NCBI GenBank assembly: GCA_002422955.1
Contig: DITY01000070.1
Span: 1 to 8,276, forward strand
Source of the DNA: Planctomycetaceae bacterium UBA6172
GTDB lineage: Bacteria > Planctomycetota > Planctomycetia > Pirellulales > Pirellulaceae
Length of the DNA stretch: 8,276 nt
Direction: 5' to 3'
Position numbers and translations under genes: made by a program. The notes under the pieces are model-generated. The model was given only the letters and a program-made list of their open reading frames with translations. It was not told where the DNA came from and did not search any database. This document shows, piece by piece, positions 1 through 4,110 of the stretch (the stretch's first letter is position 1; every line of letters begins with the position of its first letter).

Positions 1-1022
1 CACACAACCGCCTGATCTGTCACCCAGCCAAAAGCAAGGGTCAGCATGATTTCGGGTCGGCCATCCTTTGCGTCGTGTTCACCTTCGCGCGGTTGCCACG
101 GCTCAGCAGTTGCGATTGCTTCGCGGACCAGGGCGGCCCCTTCTTGCTTGGCCAAAACATCACGAACATCGTCGCCATTCGTCGCGGTGATTTCGCCCGG
201 CAATCTTACAACGCGCACCGATTCCGCGATGCCTTTAAGGTTTCCGCCTGATCGCTTCGCGCCATCCTGACCAACTTCGTCTAGGTCGGGAACTAAGACT
301 ACATGAACGCCACGGAATAGCCCCGCGTATTTCTCATGGAGATAGCTTGTCGGCAGCCCGCAAGCATTGAACCCCAACCCAACCAGCGCGGCCGCATCCT
401 TGCAACCCTCAACGATGTGCCACAATTCACCCTCGGCGGGCAGACGGCCGGGAAAGAACATTCCCGACGCGCCTTTGCCACGCGCGAAGAATCCTTTTTG
501 ACCAGGCACAAAATCAAAATGCGAATGCCGTTCGCCGTCCGCATCGTAAACCGGCACCCTGGCGGCGTCTTGCTTACCCCGCCCACGCTTGACGGCCTCC
601 GCGCCGAATTGCATGAACGCATCGACCGGCATTCTCTTATCGCGACACACTTCGGCGATTATGTCGCGCTCGGGCGGCCTGATCCCCACGGCTTGCGATA
701 CGGACAGCCCCAAGTGATTCGCAACCTTCCCAGCGGCTTCGCCTTGCTCGCATTCCGCGAACATGGCTACGGTCGCGATGCCGTCGCCGGTCGGCTTGTC
801 GGCCGTGCATGTGCGGCAAGCAATTCGGCCGGTCGTCTCGGCGTCGTCGGCTGGCCAGATAGTTGACCGCCCGCCACAACGCGGGCAAGGGTGATCCGTG
901 CCGGCCTTCCGCAGCACTTCCGCCGGTAGCGGCGTCAACGCGGGTAGGATCTCATGCCATCGCCCGGCGGCGGCCTCTTTGATTGCCGGAAAGTCGATTG
1001 ATTTCGTGGGCGTCGTCGTCAT
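1..1022 (-). CDS. Toprim primase, probably a primase-helicase (C-terminus beyond the left edge)
   Basis: A reading frame starts at ATG 1022 and is still open at the window edge after 340 codons. The N-terminus carries a zinc ribbon (C46-P-R-C49 and C69-R-T-C72) of the kind phage and DnaG-like primases use to recognise template DNA. A Toprim domain follows at about residues 200 to 300: the acidic EG..DAAAL motif at E205 to L213, then the D246-L-D248 pair. These residues bind the catalytic metals for RNA primer synthesis. The last residues (from about 321, 'GRPEIMLTLAF') look like the linker into a helicase or AAA ATPase domain, so the whole protein is probably a replicative primase-helicase of the mobile element. 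An AGGGA-like sequence lies about 11 nt before the ATG. The frame is open further upstream to a stop near 1190 but has no ATG, GTG, TTG or CTG there, and known relatives begin near the 'SIDFPAIKEAA' stretch, so ATG 1022 is preferred. A 128-nt gap separates it from the DUF1580-type gene upstream. Confidence 0.82.
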   Translation of the reverse strand, partial: MTTTPTKSIDFPAIKEAAAGRWHEILPALTPLPAEVLRKAGTDHPCPRCGGRSTIWPADDAETTGRIACRTCTADKPTGDGIATVAMFAECEQGEAAGKVANHLGLSVSQAVGIRPPERDIIAEVCRDKRMPVDAFMQFGAEAVKRGRGKQDAARVPVYDADGERHSHFDFVPGQKGFFARGKGASGMFFPGRLPAEGELWHIVEGCKDAAALVGLGFNACGLPTSYLHEKYAGLFRGVHVVLVPDLDEVGQDGAKRSGGNLKGIAESVRVVRLPGEITATNGDDVRDVLAKQEGAALVREAIATAEPWQPREGEHDAKDGRPEIMLTLAFGWVTDQAVV

Positions 1023-1150
1023 AATGCGGTGAATCCCTTCGGGGGTTGCTTGCCAGATGTCGCGATGCCTTGCCGGGTCAGTCGCGATGAATTGAAGAAT
1101 TGCGAACGGCTGCCGGTTGCCCTCTGGGGCGGCTGGCGGCCGTTCCGCGT

Positions 1151-1402
1151 TTACCGGCCGATAGACGTTTCGGTGCGGGCCGTGATGAAGCGGTTAAGCG
1201 CTTGCTTGCTGGTGAGTAGCTGCGTCCCGATGCGGACGGCTTCCAACCGGATGCCACCGGCCCCGCGATGAATCCAGCGCGTAAGCGTCGCCTTATCTGG
1301 CCGGCGGCGGGTGATCCGGCACAATTCGGCGCGGGCCTCGGTCAGCGTTAAAACATCCTCGGTGAGGATGCGAGAAACGGCGGTATCGGTCGCGGCGGAC
1401 AT
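1151..1402 (-). CDS. DUF1580-type small helix-turn-helix protein (excisionase-like)
   Basis: The protein has 83 residues. The order of elements is typical of DUF1580 and of MerR/excisionase-like small winged-helix proteins: 'LTLTEARAEL' (about 18 to 27) as first helix, a recognition helix 'TLTRWIHRG' (39 to 47), a wing strand 'IRLEAVRIG' (51 to 59), then 'LTSKQALNRFI' (63 to 73). DUF1580 proteins are, as far as I know, found mainly in planctomycetes. Position between the integrase and the primase suggests a recombination directionality factor or a transcription regulator of the element; that role is inferred. A TTG upstream (1435) would add 11 residues, but a GGGAG ribosome binding site lies 7 nt before the ATG at 1402, so the shorter form is chosen. 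There is no sign of truncation. Confidence 0.8.
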   Translation of the reverse strand: MSAATDTAVSRILTEDVLTLTEARAELCRITRRRPDKATLTRWIHRGAGGIRLEAVRIGTQLLTSKQALNRFITARTETSIGR

Positions 1403-1409
1403 AAAAAAA

Positions 1410-1414
1410 CTCCC
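1410..1414 (-). promoter_or_regulatory. Ribosome binding site that fixes the DUF1580-type start
   Basis: On the minus strand GGGAG is followed by a run of seven T and then ATG 1402. This is the strongest Shine-Dalgarno match in the left module. It lies inside the coding frame of the longer TTG-started version, which argues for the shorter protein. Confidence 0.7.
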
Positions 1415-1456
1415 AGTGCGATGCGGTAAATGCAACGCAAGGGAGTATTCGTTTTC

Positions 1457-1477
1457 GCGCGTAAGCGTACGCGTAAG
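1457..1477. repeat. Short direct repeats with 12-bp period upstream of the DUF1580-type gene
   Basis: GCGTAAG occurs at 1459-1465 and again at 1471-1477, exactly 12 bp apart, in the 85-nt gap between the 162-aa gene and the DUF1580-type gene. The 12-mer GCGCGTAAGCGT at 1457-1468 is also present at 1277-1288, inside the DUF1580-type coding region. A 6-bp stem with a 5-nt loop (TAAGAC 1474-1479, GTCTTA 1485-1490) overlaps the right end and the stop codon of the 162-aa gene. These may be binding sites for an element-encoded DNA-binding protein or small iterons; the repeats are short, so chance is possible. Confidence 0.4.
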
Positions 1478-1487
1478 ACTTCGCGTC

Positions 1488-1976
1488 TTATTTTAATTTT
1501 TTGAAAGTTGCTTTCACCAGCTTGATTTGATTGCCGCGTCGATTCGTTTCAATCTTCCATCCCAATTTTTGAAACTTGGTTGACCAGCCGCGAAGCATTG
1601 CCGCCACGCTATCGGGGTCGATCGACTCGGTTAGCCTGTGGCCGGTCCCCGGTATGCGGTATTCGCAAAACTCAGGAAAGGTTACTCCTGCCGGATTGCT
1701 TGCCAGATAGCGGAATATCGCCGGGCCTTTTGATCGCTTTGGTAATTTGCCAGCGACGGCTTCAATCTGTTGATCTGCTTTTTCTCGCTCGGCTTTCCGG
1801 TGCGATTGCATCTTGTCGACGGTTGACCGAACAACACTCGGTACAACACTGTCGACGATTTCGGTGATCAACGCATCTCGCTGGGCGGCTAACGCCTTTT
1901 CCACCCTGGCCTGGGCAAACTCTTCAAAGTGAAGCCCTACATACATAGCGGCGGCGTCAACATCTTCTTTTGACAT
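1488..1976 (-). CDS. Hypothetical 162-aa protein, coiled coil plus possible winged helix
   Basis: I do not recognise this family. Residues about 17 to 75 are rich in Ala, Glu, Lys and Gln and are predicted by eye to be helical or coiled coil ('EEFAQARVEKALAAQ', then 'SHRKAEREKADQQIEAV'). Residues about 84 to 160 read like a winged-helix unit: a helix 'AIFRYLASNPAG', a turn and helix 'TFPEFCEYR', a further helix 'DSVAAMLRGWSTKFQKLGW', and a basic strand 'NQIKLVKATFKKLK'. The C-terminus is strongly basic. A GGGA sequence lies about 7 nt before the ATG. It sits 108 nt downstream of the integrase on the same strand, so a DNA-binding accessory role in replication or gene control of the element is plausible, but this is inference. 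The protein appears complete. Confidence 0.7.
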   Translation of the reverse strand: MSKEDVDAAAMYVGLHFEEFAQARVEKALAAQRDALITEIVDSVVPSVVRSTVDKMQSHRKAEREKADQQIEAVAGKLPKRSKGPAIFRYLASNPAGVTFPEFCEYRIPGTGHRLTESIDPDSVAAMLRGWSTKFQKLGWKIETNRRGNQIKLVKATFKKLK

Positions 1977-2006
1977 TCCAGAATCCCGTAGTTGGTAGAA
2001 GTCGCT

Positions 2007-2050
2007 GCCGATCGCCCGGCCGGCTACGGGACCGGAACGGGACGATCGGC
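2007..2050. repeat. Inverted repeat in the gap between integrase and the 162-aa gene
   Basis: The arms GCCGATCG (2007-2014) and CGATCGGC (2043-2050) are perfect 8-bp complements, and after one bulged A four more pairs (CCCG with CGGG) extend the stem inward. The enclosed sequence contains the self-complementary GGCCGG. It lies in the 108-nt gap after the integrase stop codon. There is no T run on the minus-strand side, so it is not a clear intrinsic terminator. It could be an operator, a recombination arm site or a transcript-stabilising hairpin. Confidence 0.4.
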
Positions 2051-2084
2051 GCGGGGTGATCAGGCCCCTGGCGACGTTGACGAA

Positions 2085-3173
2085 TTATAGACTTGGCGCA
2101 GCCATCGCGGCTTCAACCGCTCGGGCCTCTGACACTTGGGCGTAAATCTCGGTTGTCGACAGACGGCTATGCCCCAACAGCGCCTGCGTACACTCGGCCC
2201 CCGCTGCATCGCGGACCGCCTGCGCGGCCGTGTGGCGAAGGGCGTAGGGCGTCCAGTGGTCACACTTGGCCGCTTTGGCCGCTCGGGCGATCGCGATGCG
2301 GTAGGCGTCTTTGTTCCAGGGCGTTCCCTTGCAGGTCCGAAAACATAGGTCGTTCGGATCTCCGAACATGAACGGGGTCAGCGCTCGGAGCGCGTCGCCC
2401 AGAATCGGCACGGCTTTCGTTTTGCCCCGCGATGCCGTCTTGTGATCCTTCGGCCGGTAGAACCAGGTCGCCCCGGTGCGGTCGATCTGCGCCGGCGTCA
2501 TCGTGAACAACTCACTCGGCCGCATCGCGGTCGCCAGTTGCAGCTTGACCATCGCGGCGGCGGTGTCGGTCAGATGCGGTAGCGTTGCCCTGACGGCCTC
2601 CAGTGCCACCCCGCCCCGCTTCGGGTTGTCCTTGGCCTGACCGGGTTTCAGCGGCGGTAGCGCCCGCAAAGCAACGATGCGATCAGGGGCCAACAATTCG
2701 CGCGCAACGCCATGCTCAAAGATTTTGACAATCTTTCGTGACTGATCGTTCGCATAGGACCGGCAGTTGCCTTTCGCGGTGAACGTGTCGCGGATCGCTT
2801 CCAGCTTCCTCGGTCCGAACTCGGCGGCCGGCTCGTTGCCGTGCCGTTTTTCGAGTAGCGACAGCAGCGCGACAAACCGCCCATGGTGGGCGTCGTTGCG
2901 GGCGTAATCCGGCAGCACCCTTTCGCGGAAGTCGGCGGTGATGTGCTTGACTCGGATAACGTCATCGGCAAGCCGAACCGCCGTTTCGGCTTCGGCCGGC
3001 TCGGGTGCGACCTTGCCGGCCGCGTTGTACTCTGCCAACAGGGCGTAATAACGGGCGTAGCTCTCGGGCGTCCCGTGCTTGCCCAAATAGAAGTCGCGGT
3101 GACCTAGCCTAACTTTGGCCTGACCGCTGACGTGAAATTGATACGCTGGCTGCGTGATCCTCGAACGTGACAT
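2085..3173 (-). CDS. int: Tyrosine-family site-specific integrase
   Basis: The protein has 362 residues, normal for a phage or island integrase. The N-terminal part (1 to about 65) is an arm-binding-like region ('YQFHVSGQAKVRLGHRDFYLG'), about 70 to 165 is the core-binding helical domain, and about 185 to 350 is the catalytic domain. Catalytic residues visible: R218 in 'ATAMRPSEL', a lysine in the beta hairpin 'DHKTASRGKTKAVP' (K245 or nearby), R313 in 'YALRHT', H335 in 'LLGHS', and the nucleophile Y344 in 'STTEIYAQV'. The usual first histidine of the H-x-L-R box is Y310 here. A GGAG ribosome binding site lies 8 nt before ATG 3173. It catalyses insertion and excision of the element at the neighbouring tRNA-Val, whose 3' end faces the gene 117 nt away on the same strand. 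Transcription from the tRNA promoter could reach it; this is inference. Confidence 0.93.
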   Translation of the reverse strand: MSRSRITQPAYQFHVSGQAKVRLGHRDFYLGKHGTPESYARYYALLAEYNAAGKVAPEPAEAETAVRLADDVIRVKHITADFRERVLPDYARNDAHHGRFVALLSLLEKRHGNEPAAEFGPRKLEAIRDTFTAKGNCRSYANDQSRKIVKIFEHGVARELLAPDRIVALRALPPLKPGQAKDNPKRGGVALEAVRATLPHLTDTAAAMVKLQLATAMRPSELFTMTPAQIDRTGATWFYRPKDHKTASRGKTKAVPILGDALRALTPFMFGDPNDLCFRTCKGTPWNKDAYRIAIARAAKAAKCDHWTPYALRHTAAQAVRDAAGAECTQALLGHSRLSTTEIYAQVSEARAVEAAMAAPSL

Positions 3174-3191
3174 TCGCGGGACTCCAAGACG

Positions 3192-3227
3192 AATCGGAGT
3201 AGTCGTCTACTCCGAAACCGTCCGATT
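3192..3227. repeat. Overlapping inverted repeats between tRNA-Val and integrase
   Basis: TCGGAGTAG (3194-3202) and CTACTCCGA (3207-3215) are perfect 9-bp complements around a 4-nt loop. The outer left part AATCGGA (3192-3198) can pair instead with TCCGATT (3221-3227), so two alternative stems exist. The site begins 19 nt upstream of the integrase start codon and lies within the transcript that would run from the tRNA into the integrase. It may be an integrase or excisionase arm-binding site, an operator, or a stop for tRNA transcription; there is no long T run to support a terminator. Confidence 0.55.
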
Positions 3228-3290
3228 GTGAGCCGCTCGCCAACGTTGGCGGTAACGCTAAGTCGCGTTCCAGCAGGGGTTTAGAAACAG

Positions 3291-3310
3291 TGGGCAATAC
3301 TGGATTCGAA
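3291..3310 (-). other. Probable attachment-site core (3' part of tRNA-Val)
   Basis: The minus-strand sequence from the T loop to the discriminator base is the part most likely duplicated at the two ends of the element. Integrases of this type typically cross over in the anticodon loop, in the T loop, or at the 3' end of the tRNA. The T-stem mismatch just outside this block suggests that crossover was in or near the T loop. The second copy lies beyond the left edge, so the exact core length cannot be seen. Confidence 0.5.
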
Positions 3311-3364
3311 CCGGTGACCTCTGCCGTGTGAAAGCAGCGCTCTAACCAACTGAGCTAATTGCCC
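3291..3364 (-). tRNA. tRNA-Val, anticodon CAC
   Basis: Folding on the minus strand gives a 74-nt cloverleaf without encoded CCA. The acceptor stem GGGCAAT pairs perfectly with ATTGCCC, the D arm is GCTC and GAGC, the anticodon stem is CTGCT with GGCAG, and the anticodon loop TTCACAC gives CAC, which reads GTG (valine). The T arm has the standard TTCGAAT loop. The T stem ACCGG with CCAGT has one mismatch, C51 opposite A63. The discriminator base is A. The 3' end faces the integrase gene, and the gene remains apparently functional after integration because the element supplies or restores the 3' end. Confidence 0.93.
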
Positions 3365-3501
3365 GAATGCGGATGACCGTCCCTGCAGGGGGTGGCCATC
3401 GGGGACCCGAACGTCCCTCGTTGCGACTTTTCCAGAGTAGTCGTTCGCTGGCCGACGGGCAAGATGTGGCCAGCGTAGGTGTTGTGAGCCAATAGAAATG
3501 T

Positions 3502-3524
3502 CCCCGCGACTAACTCACGCGGGG
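3502..3524. repeat. GC-rich hairpin in the intergenic region
   Basis: CCCCGCG (3502-3508) and CGCGGGG (3518-3524) form a perfect 7-bp stem with a 9-nt loop. No gene ends close by on either strand. On the minus strand it is followed by a T-poor stretch, so an intrinsic terminator is doubtful. It may be part of the divergent control region. Confidence 0.4.
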
Positions 3525-3571
3525 GGGCGTGAAGGTGGTTTGGATGGGGGCTGGCGCAGGTTGGGCGGGAA

Positions 3572-3590
3572 CATGGCCGGGACGGCCATG
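3572..3590. repeat. Perfect 8-bp inverted repeat (candidate operator or hairpin)
   Basis: CATGGCCG (3572-3579) and CGGCCATG (3583-3590) are perfect complements around GGA. A partial third copy of the motif (CCATG) follows at 3591. The site lies about 250 nt before the DUF485 start, where an operator or an upstream leader hairpin would be reasonable. The function is unknown. Confidence 0.4.
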
Positions 3591-3613
3591 CCATGGGGAA
3601 GGTTGGGCGAGAC

Positions 3614-3633
3614 GGGAGTGGGTTGGGGGTGGG
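3614..3633 (+). promoter_or_regulatory. G-quadruplex motif upstream of the DUF485-symporter operon
   Basis: Four runs of at least three G (3614-3616, 3620-3622, 3625-3629, 3631-3633) are joined by loops of 1 to 3 nt on the plus strand. This satisfies the usual G3 with 1 to 7 nt loop rule with short loops, which favour stable folding. It lies about 205 nt upstream of the DUF485 start codon and would be in the leader of the mRNA if transcription starts upstream of it. A regulatory role is inference. Confidence 0.45.
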
Positions 3634-3837
3634 CCTGGTGGTGACGCGGGATGGATGGGCGGATACCTGGCCTCGGTGCTGGGGGTTATGCTAGCGAGCC
3701 CGCCGTTGGGTCGCTCGGGCCGGATCGCTTGGCGTTCGAGTTGGGTGTCGCCAACGGGGCCTCGAATTCGACGAGCGGCGCGGTCCGACGCGTCGAGTAG
3801 CTTCGTTCCCTGGCGTTCTTTCGGAGTCGGTCGGTTG

Positions 3838-4110
3838 ATGTCTCACAATCCGGATCAGGCTGACAGCGGCGAGGCGGTCGCGCGGCGGTACAACATGCGG
3901 CTGGCGATGAGCTTGTTCGTCGTCTACTTGGTGATGTACGTCGCCTACGTCCTGATCAATGCCTTCGCGCCGCACTGGATGGAATGGCGGCCGCTGGGTG
4001 GGCTCAACCTGGCGCTGCTGTCCGGCTTCGGGCTGATCATCGTCGCGATCGTGCTGGCGCTGGTCTACGGATTGCTCTCCCGTGTCTCCGCCGACGAGGC
4101 CTCGCGATGA
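3838..4110 (+). CDS. yjcH: DUF485 small membrane protein (YjcH type)
   Basis: The 90-residue protein belongs to the DUF485 family, which typically sits directly before an acetate-permease-like symporter, as yjcH does before actP in E. coli. Two membrane segments are visible, about 24 to 44 ('LAMSLFVVYLVMYVAYVLINAF') and about 58 to 80 ('LALLSGFGLIIVAIVLALVYG'), joined by a short loop with 'APHWMEWRPLGG'. The start is ATG 3838; GGAG lies about 11 nt before it. Longer upstream extensions in frame are not protein-like. The stop codon overlaps the symporter start (ATGA at 4107 to 4110), so the two are translationally coupled. Its exact role is not known; it may help assembly or activity of the symporter. 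The acetyl-CoA synthetase gene found next to this pair in enterobacteria is not in the window. Confidence 0.88.
   Translation: MSHNPDQADSGEAVARRYNMRLAMSLFVVYLVMYVAYVLINAFAPHWMEWRPLGGLNLALLSGFGLIIVAIVLALVYGLLSRVSADEASR

Larger units (their letters stand above)
1..3310 (-). mobile_element. Integrative element (one end only) inserted at the 3' end of tRNA-Val
   Basis: A block of minus-strand genes (integrase, 162-aa protein with possible winged helix, DUF1580-type DNA-binding protein, Toprim primase) begins right after the 3' end of a tRNA-Val gene. Tyrosine integrases commonly insert at tRNA 3' ends and keep their own gene next to the att site, which is the layout seen here: 117 nt separate the tRNA from the integrase start codon. 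The inner gene set (integrase, small DNA-binding protein, primase) resembles that of P4-type satellites and other self-replicating integrative elements. No capsid, terminase, relaxase or cargo gene is in view. The left boundary is outside the window, so size and full content are unknown, and the right boundary is placed at the tRNA T loop by inference. It could instead be a defective prophage remnant. Confidence 0.75.
3365..3837. other. 473-nt intergenic region, no credible gene, G-rich and hairpin-rich
   Basis: This stretch lies between the tRNA-Val 5' end and the DUF485 gene. An open frame runs into the DUF485 gene from 3529, but its translation is Gly, Trp and Arg rich and resembles no protein, so I treat it as non-coding. 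From about 3530 to 3665 the plus strand is very rich in G runs. It contains the palindrome CCCTGCAGGG (3381-3390), two hairpins and a G-quadruplex motif (listed separately). Promoters for the leftward tRNA and the rightward operon must be here, but I cannot identify convincing -35 and -10 boxes. Confidence 0.6.

Noticed and set aside
336..866. Plus-strand open frame of 176 codons
   Set aside because: It lies fully opposite the primase frame, which has zinc-ribbon and Toprim motifs; the plus-strand product resembles nothing and is a shadow of GC-rich codons.
637..888. Minus-strand open frame of 83 codons
   Set aside because: It is in a different frame within the primase gene and is Arg-rich shadow sequence.
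3109..3297. Minus-strand open frame of 62 codons spanning the tRNA 3' end and the integrase start
   Set aside because: It begins inside the tRNA gene, covers the att spacer and overlaps the integrase; no family features.
3529..3837. In-frame upstream extension of the DUF485 gene
   Set aside because: The translation is Gly, Trp and Arg rich and lacks similarity to DUF485 proteins, which begin near ATG 3838.
3984..4106. 41-codon N-terminal extension of the symporter
   Set aside because: It lies out of frame inside the DUF485 gene and is Arg-rich; the ATGA overlap with a ribosome binding site marks the real start at 4107.
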